DNA of 25,324 bases, from the IMG/VR virus record IMGVR_UViG_3300030104_001765, positions 35,358-60,681 of that record. One strand, given 5' to 3'. The position numbers and the translations under genes were made by a program. Shown here piece by piece: positions 1-7,110 of the stretch. Within the stretch, counting starts at the first letter, position 1. Each line of letters begins with the position of its first letter. This stretch comes from a virus. Under the pieces are notes generated by a model, which searched no databases, was not told the DNA's origin, and saw only the letters and a program-made list of their open reading frames with translations.

Positions 1-812
1 CATGGGGTGCTGGTCCTTGGGGTGAACCTGCAATTGTTAATGTTACAGTTAATGTAACAGGCGTTGCGGGAACAAGTGCACTAGGAACAGAAACCGTTAG
101 TTGTGATGCTAATGTCGCAGAGACAGGTATTGCAGCTACAGGTGCTGTCGGCAGTTTAACTGTAACAGGTGTTGCAAATGTTACAGAAACAGGAGTAGCT
201 GGAACAGGAGCGGTTGGATCGTTAAGTATTTCTGCTGATGCCAATGTTAGCGAAACAGGAGTAGCAAGCACAGGGGCATTAGGCAGTTTAACTGTTACAG
301 GTATAGCTAATCTTTCTGTAACTGGAGTAGCTGGCACAAGTGCTTTAGGAACTGAAACTGTTAGTGCTGATGCAAATGTCAGTGAAACAGGAGTAACTGC
401 TACTGGTGCAATAGGTACAGTTGTTGCAAATGGTGTAGCTTTAGTTGGTGTTAGCGGTACAGCATCGACTGTTGCTCAAGGTGATGAGACAGTTACTTGC
501 GATGCAAATGTTTACCCAACAGGAGTTTCAGCAACAAGTGCATTAGGTACAATTAGCACTGTTAGTGATAATGTTATTTCAATAACAGGACTAGCTGGAA
601 CAGGTCAGGTTGGAGACTTAACAGCTAGTATTAGTGTAAGTGTTTCAATTACAGGAATTGTAGGCACAAGTAAACTAGGAGGATTATTGGTTTGGAGTCC
701 AGTTGCTCCTGATCAAACACCAAATTGGGTAGATGCTGGTGCAAGTCAATCACCATCTTATTCAAATGTTAGCCCATCACAGTCGCCAAACTGGAAAGAT
801 GAGGCAGCTTAA
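1..812 (+). CDS. Repeat-rich phage structural protein, 5' end missing
   Basis: An open frame runs from the first complete codon at base 3 to TAA at 810-812, giving 269 residues, with the true start outside the window. The protein is built from about ten degenerate repeats of roughly 20-30 residues with a core like TGVAGTGAVGSL or TGVSATSALGTI, rich in Gly, Ala, Thr, Ser and Val and almost free of charged residues. It ends in a different, Trp/Pro/Ser-rich tail that contains SPSYSNVSPSQSPNW. Such beta-rich repeats are typical of phage fibre or appendage proteins in marine viromes. The gene stops 19 bases before the fibre gene and probably shares its transcript. A role in the tail or capsid surface is inferred from composition and position only. 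Confidence 0.75.
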   Translation, partial: WGAGPWGEPAIVNVTVNVTGVAGTSALGTETVSCDANVAETGIAATGAVGSLTVTGVANVTETGVAGTGAVGSLSISADANVSETGVASTGALGSLTVTGIANLSVTGVAGTSALGTETVSADANVSETGVTATGAIGTVVANGVALVGVSGTASTVAQGDETVTCDANVYPTGVSATSALGTISTVSDNVISITGLAGTGQVGDLTASISVSVSITGIVGTSKLGGLLVWSPVAPDQTPNWVDAGASQSPSYSNVSPSQSPNWKDEAA

Positions 813-831
813 TTTATTATGAGGAAACAAT

Positions 832-3800
832 ATGGCAACTTATGTAAATGATTTAAGGCTTAAAGAAATCGCTACGGGCGATGAGTCGGGTACTTGGGGA
901 ACGAGTACCAATACAAATTTAGAATTAATTGCGGAAGCATGGGGTTCTGGTTCAGAAGCTATTACAGGGACAACCCACACAATTACGATGGCAGATGGTA
1001 CTGCCGATGCAGCGAGAGCCTTTGCTCTGACTCTGACAGGATCAATCACCGCAACTAATACAGTAACTCTTGCACCAAACACAGTCAGTAAGACTTGGGT
1101 GATTCAAAACAACGCAGGTTATCAAGTAACAATATCTCAAGGCACAGGCGCAAATGTAGTCATTCCGAATGGCGGAATCAAGATGGTTGTTACAGATGGT
1201 GCTGGAGCAGGCGCAGCAGTAACCGATGTACTGGATATGACAGGCGGTACAGGTAATGTCGGACTAGGTTCTGGCTCACTCGGTACAGCCATAACGACAG
1301 GAACGGATAACGTAGCGATAGGTGAAGCTGCACTTGATGCAGTTACGACCGGATCAACTAACACAGCAGTAGGAGACAATGCTGGTGGAGCGATGACAAC
1401 GGGAAGTCAAAATGTTGCTGTTGGCTCTGCTTCCGCACTTGCCCTAACTACAGGCAACCAAAATGTATTTGTAGGAGAACAAGCTGGAGAATCCTCAACC
1501 ACAGGAACAGCAAACACCTTTGTAGGTTGTGAATCAGCAGGAGGTGCAGATGTTACAGGCGCACACAATGTAGGCGTAGGTAGAAAAACACTTTTTGATT
1601 TAACAACAGGCGCACAGAATGTTGCACTTGGCAGAAGTGCTTTAGAAAATGTTACAACTGCAGATGGTAACGTAGCGGTGGGTTATAATGCTTTATTAGC
1701 AAACACCACAGGTGCTTCAAACACAGCCGTTGGTAATACATCTTTAGATGCTAATACCACAGGATCAAATAATACTGCTATAGGGCAAGATGCTTTAGGT
1801 GCTGCAACCACAGCAGACAGTAACACCGCAGTTGGTTTATCAGCTTTAAAATTAAATGAAACAGGCACTTCAAATGTGGCTGTTGGTAAAGATGCACTAA
1901 GAGCCAATTTAGCTAATAATAATACTGCTGTAGGTATGGATGCTTTAACAGCAAATACCACAGGACACAGTAATACTGCTATGGGTAAAAATGCAGGAAT
2001 AGCACTTACAACTGGCGATAAAAACATAGCTATTGGTTCTGATGCTTTAGAATCTCAAACAACGGCAGATAACAACACTGCTGTAGGCACAAGTGCTTTA
2101 AATGCCAACACCACAGGCGATGAAAGTGTTGCGATTGGAATGGAGGCAGCAAAAGTAAACACAACTGGAAGTCAGTTAACTGCTGTAGGTAAAGGCGCAT
2201 TGGCAGCAAATACAACGGCTAGTGCAAACACAGCAATTGGACACCAAGCCATGATTCTTAATACCACTGGCGCAAATAATACGGCAGTCGGAAAAGAATC
2301 ATTAAAGGTAAACACCACAGGATCATCAAACGTAGCTGTCGGTACTTTAGCTTTAGACGCTAACACAACCGCAGACAACAACACTGCAATCGGTTATGAG
2401 TCTTTAACAACAAATACTACAGGCACAGCAAATACTGGTGTGGGTCGTACTTCACTAAATGCAAACACCACTGGCGATAACAATACCTCAGTGGGAATGG
2501 GATCACTAGAGTCTAACACAACCGCAGATAACAACACGGCAGTTGGTAAAGATGCTTTACAAGCAAACACCACAGGAGAAGATAATATTGCAATGGGCAG
2601 AGGTGCTTTATTAGCAAACACAACTGCAAATAACAACACTGCGCTTGGAAAATCCTCTATGGAAAACAATACCACAGGCGCAAACAACACGGCAGTTGGT
2701 AAAAATTCTTTACAAGCAAACACCACAGGAGGTTCAAATGTTGCAGTGGGTAATAATGCTTTAGACGCTAACACTACAGCAGACGCTAACGTAGCAGTTG
2801 GAATGAACTCTTTAGGAGCAAACACCACAGGCACAGGTAACACGGCTGTTGGTTTTAACTCTTTAGACGCTAATACCACAGCTTCAAACGGCACAGGTAT
2901 TGGTTATAATGTTTTAAGTGCTAACACCACAGGAGCTGCTAATACTGCTGTCGGTTCACAGGCTATGGCAAATAATGAAGCAGGCAATTACAACACAGCA
3001 GTCGGACAATTGGCTTTAAATGACAACACCACAGCAAATTATAATACAGCAGTTGGTTATACTTCTTTATCATCAGCCACGACAGGAGCGCATAATGTAG
3101 CGGTGGGATTTTCAGCATTGAATGTAATTACAGGCAACGGAGATAATGTTGCTGTTGGTAACTATGCACAAGGAAGATTAGATGGTGCTAGAAACACATC
3201 TGTAGGATTTGGTGCAACGTATGGTGCTTCTGGTGGTGGCGGTTCTGACAACACTTCTATTGGGTATTTATCTGGCGGATATGACACTGGAGATGGCTTG
3301 CAAGAAAATACCTGTGTTGGCTCAAGAGCTGGGGAGAACATAACCAGTGGTGATAGAAATGTTATGATTGGTTCTAAAGCTGGAGATGTAACAACTACAG
3401 GTGCTTATCAAATAATTATTGGTTGGGAATCTGATCCTTCTGGTGCAACCACCGATGATGAGATTGTTATCGGTAAAAACCTAACAGGAAAGGGAGGAAA
3501 CACTGGGTTTTACGGAAGCTCAAGCATTTATAATCAAAGCAACACTACTGCTTGGAATCAGGTTTCTGATGAAAGAATTAAGAAAAATATTAGCAACTGC
3601 ACAAAAGGTCTTGATGTTATTAACAAAGTAAAAGTTAGAAACTTTGAATACAGGCTACCAGAAGAAATTACAGAACTTCCAGAGTCAGATGCAGTGGATA
3701 AAAAAGGATTACAAGTTGGCACTATTGCTCAAGAACTGGAAGAAGTAGCACCAGAAATGATTATCACACATGAAACAGGTAGGAAATCTGTGGAGTCGGA

Positions 3801-3894
3801 TAATTTTACTTGGTACTTAATCAATGCAGTCCAAGAACTCTCAGCGCAAGTTGAGGAATTAAAATCTAAATCACATGAAAAGTGTGACAAATAA
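832..3894 (+). CDS. Tail fibre with YadA-like repeats and C-terminal peptidase S74 chaperone
   Basis: This 1020-residue protein has three parts. Residues 1-135 start MATYVNDLRLKEIATGDESG, an N-terminal region I recognise from many marine phage fibres and presumably the virion-anchoring part. Residues about 142-882 hold about 44 copies of a 17-residue repeat with consensus NTAVGxxALxANTTGxx, related in style to the head repeats of trimeric autotransporter adhesins. Residues about 911-1020 are an intramolecular chaperone (peptidase S74): VSDERIKKNI gives Ser912 and Lys917, the spacing of the Ser-Lys dyad used for self-cleavage in this family, followed by a C-terminal helix suited to a coiled coil. 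By family knowledge the chaperone drives trimer folding and is then released just before Ser912. An AGGA-type ribosome binding site (GAGGA at 821-825) precedes the ATG. Likely the host-recognition fibre. Confidence 0.9.
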   Translation: MATYVNDLRLKEIATGDESGTWGTSTNTNLELIAEAWGSGSEAITGTTHTITMADGTADAARAFALTLTGSITATNTVTLAPNTVSKTWVIQNNAGYQVTISQGTGANVVIPNGGIKMVVTDGAGAGAAVTDVLDMTGGTGNVGLGSGSLGTAITTGTDNVAIGEAALDAVTTGSTNTAVGDNAGGAMTTGSQNVAVGSASALALTTGNQNVFVGEQAGESSTTGTANTFVGCESAGGADVTGAHNVGVGRKTLFDLTTGAQNVALGRSALENVTTADGNVAVGYNALLANTTGASNTAVGNTSLDANTTGSNNTAIGQDALGAATTADSNTAVGLSALKLNETGTSNVAVGKDALRANLANNNTAVGMDALTANTTGHSNTAMGKNAGIALTTGDKNIAIGSDALESQTTADNNTAVGTSALNANTTGDESVAIGMEAAKVNTTGSQLTAVGKGALAANTTASANTAIGHQAMILNTTGANNTAVGKESLKVNTTGSSNVAVGTLALDANTTADNNTAIGYESLTTNTTGTANTGVGRTSLNANTTGDNNTSVGMGSLESNTTADNNTAVGKDALQANTTGEDNIAMGRGALLANTTANNNTALGKSSMENNTTGANNTAVGKNSLQANTTGGSNVAVGNNALDANTTADANVAVGMNSLGANTTGTGNTAVGFNSLDANTTASNGTGIGYNVLSANTTGAANTAVGSQAMANNEAGNYNTAVGQLALNDNTTANYNTAVGYTSLSSATTGAHNVAVGFSALNVITGNGDNVAVGNYAQGRLDGARNTSVGFGATYGASGGGGSDNTSIGYLSGGYDTGDGLQENTCVGSRAGENITSGDRNVMIGSKAGDVTTTGAYQIIIGWESDPSGATTDDEIVIGKNLTGKGGNTGFYGSSSIYNQSNTTAWNQVSDERIKKNISNCTKGLDVINKVKVRNFEYRLPEEITELPESDAVDKKGLQVGTIAQELEEVAPEMIITHETGRKSVESDNFTWYLINAVQELSAQVEELKSKSHEKCDK
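1255..3477 (+). repeat. About 44 degenerate 51-base coding repeats in the fibre gene
   Basis: The repeat unit is 17 codons, with the signature N-[TV]-A-[VI]-G followed by a variable pair, A/S-L, a short variable part and N-T-T-G or T-T-A-D. Most units in the centre are exactly 17 residues; units near both ends are longer and more divergent. Codon use differs between copies, so the repeats are conserved at protein level more than at DNA level. They are expected to form a beta-helical trimer shaft. Confidence 0.9.
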
Positions 3895-3907
3895 CGAGGA
3901 ATAAAAA

Positions 3908-4285
3908 ATGGCAGTAAAGAAAACACTAACCAAATCTATTCCCCATGTGAAGTCAAGCAAGGTTGAGCAGTGGGATTTAGAAATGACTTACGAAAACGAC
4001 AACGAAGGCGATGCAACTTATTACAAGACTGTATTTGAGATAAATGTTCCGTGGCAAACTATAATGACAGATGCTTATACAGATATTGATGGTAACAATG
4101 TACCAGCAGTAACTGTTACTAATTTTACCAAAGCAGCTAAAAGTTCGTTTAACTTGGCAGCTTTGACTGCATTGTGTCCAACAGCACATTGGGATAAAGT
4201 GTTTGCAAGTCAAGTGGATTCAGTAATTACAAATCCACCAGCACAAGCAGTACCAGACAATAACTTTGCAGTACCTTCTAGTTAA
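3908..4285 (+). CDS. Unknown protein next to the tail fibre
   Basis: A 125-residue protein beginning MAVKKTLTKSIPHV, with a GAGGA ribosome binding site at 3895-3899 and 13 bases after the fibre stop. I do not recognise a domain. The composition is soluble and mixed, with a central acidic stretch (YENDNEGDATYY), a segment reading NVPWQTIMTDAYTDIDGNNV and a Pro-rich end. No signal peptide or membrane segment is visible. Its place between the fibre and a 2OG oxygenase suggests a fibre-associated or assembly role, but nothing in the sequence proves this. Confidence 0.75.
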   Translation: MAVKKTLTKSIPHVKSSKVEQWDLEMTYENDNEGDATYYKTVFEINVPWQTIMTDAYTDIDGNNVPAVTVTNFTKAAKSSFNLAALTALCPTAHWDKVFASQVDSVITNPPAQAVPDNNFAVPSS

Positions 4286-4287
4286 AC

Positions 4288-5013
4288 ATGGCTGACAAAG
4301 AGGCAGTGCCTGTAGAGGGAACAGATATTGATGTTAATATCTGGACAATGCCTGCGGTATTCGTATTAGAGACTCGTATGCCAGATGGCATGGTTGAGGA
4401 CTTAAACACCTATCTTGACGATCTTAGAGAACAAGCAGATAAAGAATCTTTGGCCCATTCATTGGTAGGACAGATTGCTCATGGTGAGCAACTGAACATG
4501 GACCCAGAACATGAGAAGGTTAGACAGTATTCTAAGTTTGTAACTTTGTTAGGTGCTCAATACATTAATCATTTTATGAAAAGTACAGGACAATCTTTAC
4601 CTAAAAATAGGCAGGTTTCTATAGACGAAACGTGGTCGGTGCATAGTTATGCTGGTGATTACAACCCTATACACGATCACGGCACTAAAACGATTATGGG
4701 CATATCAACGACTTGTTGGACTAAAGTACCACAACAGATATTGGACCAACCTGCTGCTGGAAGTCCTTTATATAATAAATACGAAGCATCTGGTGCGTGT
4801 GATGGATATCTAGCATTTAACTATGGTCGTAATGAAATAATGAATGTAGAACGATTAAGACCACCACAAAGTTTTGAAGTACAACCTGAAGTCGGAAAGC
4901 TGTATTTATTTCCTTCTTGGTTGTCTCACATGGTTTATCCATTTAAAGGCGAAGGCGAAAGACGAACAGTTGCCTCAAACCTTAATTGTTGGGAAGTTGA
5001 AGAAGCGGCATGA
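4288..5013 (+). CDS. Putative 2OG-Fe(II) oxygenase
   Basis: A 241-residue cytosolic protein with the features of the phage 2-oxoglutarate/Fe(II) dioxygenase group (2OG-FeII_Oxy_5 type). The motif YNPIHDHG places His129, Asp130 and His131 at the metal-binding turn; the distal His214 lies in FPSWLSHMVYPF; and Arg225/Arg226 in GERRTVASN is placed to bind the 2OG carboxylate. The iron, 2OG and distal-His positions are all present, so the enzyme is probably active. These enzymes hydroxylate or otherwise oxidise a protein, nucleic acid or small molecule; the substrate is unknown. The gene starts 2 bases after the previous stop and ends with an ATGA overlap into the next gene. Related genes are common in marine phages close to fibre or structural genes. 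Confidence 0.85.
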   Translation: MADKEAVPVEGTDIDVNIWTMPAVFVLETRMPDGMVEDLNTYLDDLREQADKESLAHSLVGQIAHGEQLNMDPEHEKVRQYSKFVTLLGAQYINHFMKSTGQSLPKNRQVSIDETWSVHSYAGDYNPIHDHGTKTIMGISTTCWTKVPQQILDQPAAGSPLYNKYEASGACDGYLAFNYGRNEIMNVERLRPPQSFEVQPEVGKLYLFPSWLSHMVYPFKGEGERRTVASNLNCWEVEEAA

Positions 5014-5207
5014 CCAAAATATCTGATGTGGAGTTTGAGTTAAATACTCGAATATCAAATGTGCATACAAGAATAGAAAAACACGAAGCAGTTTGTGCAG
5101 AACGATGGCTTGAAATGCTTAATCGTGTAAAAAGAATCGAACATTTTATTGTAGCTACACTGATTACTTTAGTAGTCGGAATGGCATCAATAATTTTTGG
5201 ATCATAA
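5010..5207 (+). CDS. Small XhlA-like membrane protein
   Basis: A 65-residue protein that starts inside the previous stop (ATGA). Residues 1-44 are an amphipathic helix, probably a short coiled coil (NTRISNVHTRIEKHEAVCAE), and residues about 46-63 (FIVATLITLVVGMASIIF) form a single membrane helix at the C terminus. This arrangement is that of the XhlA/haemolysin-type phage proteins, which assist holin-driven lysis. The match is by architecture and short length, not by a diagnostic motif, so a structural membrane protein remains possible. Confidence 0.65.
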   Translation: MTKISDVEFELNTRISNVHTRIEKHEAVCAERWLEMLNRVKRIEHFIVATLITLVVGMASIIFGS

Positions 5208-5232
5208 ATATTAATAATAAGGTGAGTTAATT

Positions 5233-5397
5233 ATGGAAACTTTTGCAAATATAATAGCAGTGATAATGATAGTAGTCACAACTTGTAGTGTTATTGCGTG
5301 TATTACGCCAACGCCACAAAAAACAGGGTGGATGAAAAAACTATATTCTGTAATTGATTGGTGTGCGATGAACTGGTGGCACGCAAAAGAAAAGTAA
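5233..5397 (+). CDS. Small membrane protein, 54 residues
   Basis: The frame runs from ATG 5233 to TAA 5395-5397 and reads METFANIIAVIMIVVTTCSV at its start. Residues about 5-24 form one hydrophobic segment; the rest is short, with two Trp clusters (IDWCAMNWWHAKEK) and a basic end. An AAGGTG ribosome binding site lies at about 5218-5223. The gene fills the gap between two assigned genes in the same direction, with normal spacing. Function is unknown; a small phage membrane or lysis-related protein is likely. Confidence 0.6.
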   Translation: METFANIIAVIMIVVTTCSVIACITPTPQKTGWMKKLYSVIDWCAMNWWHAKEK

Positions 5398-5417
5398 ATC
5401 GGGGGATTGAGCTATGA

Positions 5418-5549
5418 ATGAAAGAACTTTACGAACACGGAAAAATACCTAAACAAGCATACGATGATTATGTCTTTTATAAAAAAGCATTTTGGATATG
5501 CTTTATTTATGTTTTATGGGATTTGTTTAGATCGTTTGGCTGGCTTTAA
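5418..5549 (+). CDS. Small membrane-associated protein, 43 residues
   Basis: ATG 5418 to TAA 5547-5549, starting MKELYEHGKIPKQAYDDYVF and ending in an aromatic hydrophobic segment (AFWICFIYVLWDLF). Its stop overlaps the ATG of the nuclease gene by one base (TAATG), the same joint used elsewhere in this operon, which supports it being a translated gene. The ATG at 5414 leads to a stop after 12 codons, so 5418 is the usable start. Function is unknown. Confidence 0.55.
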   Translation: MKELYEHGKIPKQAYDDYVFYKKAFWICFIYVLWDLFRSFGWL

Positions 5550-5968
5550 TGTACGAATATAAATGTGAAGTAGATAGAGTTGTAGATGGTGATACAGTTG
5601 ATGTAATTATTGACTGCGGATTTTCTATTTTTCACAAGGCAAGAGTTCGTATGTATGGCATTGACACCCCAGAATCACGCACTAGAGATAAAGATGAAAA
5701 GGCTAGAGGACTAATGAGTAAAGATTTTTTATCTAATATGCTTAAAAAAGGTGATGTAATTATCAAAACTAAAAAAGACAAGAAAGGAAAATTTGGTCGG
5801 ATATTGGGGGAGCTTCATGTTGGAGACACAAATATCAATCAATCTTTAATTGATAACTTTCTTGCAGTTGAATATTACGGACAGAGCAAAGAAGAAATAG
5901 AAAAAGAACACATTATTAATAGACAAACATTAATAGCAAAAGGCAATTTTAATCCAGAAAAAATATGA
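5549..5968 (+). CDS. Staphylococcal-nuclease-like (thermonuclease) protein
   Basis: A 139-residue SNase-fold protein. VVDGDTVDV at residues 11-19, VRMYGIDTPES at 33-43 and KFGRILGEL at 81-89 are the three family signatures. They supply Arg34, Asp39, Thr40 and Glu42, and Arg84, matching the catalytic Arg, calcium-binding Asp/Thr, catalytic Glu and second Arg of the staphylococcal enzyme. All key residues are kept, so it is predicted to be an active calcium-dependent nuclease cutting DNA or RNA. It has no signal peptide, unlike the secreted bacterial enzyme, so it would act in the infected cell or be packed in the virion. It overlaps the next gene by ATGA. Possible jobs are host DNA breakdown or a virion-associated nuclease. 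Confidence 0.9.
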   Translation: MYEYKCEVDRVVDGDTVDVIIDCGFSIFHKARVRMYGIDTPESRTRDKDEKARGLMSKDFLSNMLKKGDVIIKTKKDKKGKFGRILGELHVGDTNINQSLIDNFLAVEYYGQSKEEIEKEHIINRQTLIAKGNFNPEKI

Positions 5969-7110
5969 AAAAATACTTACCATTCCTTTCAGTTTTTATT
6001 GCTGTTTTATTGGTTTTGCTTATTGATAATGTAAAAGCAGATCAAACTGGTGACTGTACTGCTGGCTCTCAATATTGTGAACAGAACTCGATGACTACTA
6101 CATCAACTACTACTACAACCAATACAAACACTAATACCAATACAAATACCAATACCAATAACAATACAAATACCAACACTAATACCAATACTAATACTAC
6201 AACTACCACTGGAACGAATACAAATACCAACACCAACACCAATAATAATACCAACACCAATACATCTACTGCTACAAACACAAACAGTAATACAAACAAC
6301 AATACTTCAACTTCGACTGCTACAAATACAAATAGCAATACAAATAACAGTACATCGACTGCAACCAGTACGAACAGTAATACAAATGTAAATACTTCAA
6401 CTAGTTCGAATACAAATACAAATAACAATGTAAATACTTCGACAAGCACAAATACAAATAACAACAACAACACATCGAATAATACGAACAGCAATACGAA
6501 TATAAATACATCAACATCAAGCAACACCAATAAAAATGTAAATGAATCAACTTCTACATCGAATGTGCAAACCAACAATAAAAATGTAAATCAGAACAAC
6601 AGCACATCTGATAACACCAATAGAAATATTAATGAGTCAAAGTCTGAACAAACTATCAATCAAAATATTAAGACTGAAGCACCGCCTGCTTCTGCGATTG
6701 CTCCTTCTATAATGAGCTATAGCCAAGACTTATGTACTGTAGGTCGGTCTGGTGCATTTCAAGGGCAAGTATTTGGTTTGTCTGCTGGAAGAACTGTTAG
6801 AGATACAAACTGTGAACGACTAAAACTAGGTAAATATTTATATGACATGGGCATGAAAGTAGCCGCTGTCGCTATTATGTGCCAAGACGTTAGAGTATTT
6901 AGTGCAATGTATATGGCAGGCACTCCTTGCCCATACGAAGGTAAAATAGGCGAAGAAGCAAGAGCAGCATGGGCTGCTAATCCTAAAGATCGACCAGATT
7001 ATAAAGAAGCAAAAGCCAGTTATGTTTCTAAGTGCTACAATTCACTAAATAGTGCTGGACAGAAAAAATCTAGGATGACTTGTAGGCGTGAGTTTGATTC
7101 GGGCAGTTAG
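5965..7110 (+). CDS. Secreted protein with long Asn-Thr tract and Cys-containing C-terminal domain
   Basis: This 381-residue protein starts with a clear Sec signal peptide (basic MKKY, hydrophobic core to about residue 20, likely cut after NVKA at 25). Two Cys follow (C31, C38). Residues about 43-235 are almost only Asn, Thr and Ser, largely alternating NT units. The C-terminal part, about 243-381, is globular with six Cys (257, 283, 306, 322, 357, 373) and conserved-looking motifs TVRDTNCERLKLGKYL and AVAIMCQDVRVF. I have seen similar C-terminal domains in marine phage structural regions, but know no assigned function. The tract looks like a flexible stalk presenting the domain. The gene follows the nuclease by ATGA and overlaps the next gene by 23 bases, so the two are probably co-translated. 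A periplasmic, outer-surface or virion-surface site is inferred. Confidence 0.85.
   Translation: MKKYLPFLSVFIAVLLVLLIDNVKADQTGDCTAGSQYCEQNSMTTTSTTTTTNTNTNTNTNTNTNNNTNTNTNTNTNTTTTTGTNTNTNTNTNNNTNTNTSTATNTNSNTNNNTSTSTATNTNSNTNNSTSTATSTNSNTNVNTSTSSNTNTNNNVNTSTSTNTNNNNNTSNNTNSNTNINTSTSSNTNKNVNESTSTSNVQTNNKNVNQNNSTSDNTNRNINESKSEQTINQNIKTEAPPASAIAPSIMSYSQDLCTVGRSGAFQGQVFGLSAGRTVRDTNCERLKLGKYLYDMGMKVAAVAIMCQDVRVFSAMYMAGTPCPYEGKIGEEARAAWAANPKDRPDYKEAKASYVSKCYNSLNSAGQKKSRMTCRREFDSGS
6118..6660 (+). repeat. In-frame AAY-ACN hexanucleotide tract
   Basis: Codons for Asn (AAT/AAC) and Thr (ACA/ACC/ACT) alternate for most of this stretch, giving an imperfect 6-base repeat inside the secreted protein. The first part (about 6118-6260) is nearly pure; further on Ser, Ala, Val and Lys codons interrupt it. 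Because the unit is two codons long, gain or loss of units would not break the reading frame. Confidence 0.85.

Noticed and set aside
1683-2894. Several - strand frames within the fibre repeats
   Set aside because: They are repetitive shadows of the 51-base coding repeats without ribosome binding sites or family features.
1255-3477. CRISPR array, because of regular spaced repeats
   Set aside because: The repeats are degenerate at DNA level, in frame, and encode a known type of fibre shaft; there are no unique spacers.
6069-6578. 169-residue - strand frame rich in Val, Leu and Phe
   Set aside because: It is the complement of the Asn-Thr tract; its hydrophobic repeats follow directly from the sense codons, and the + strand gene has a signal peptide and proper joints.
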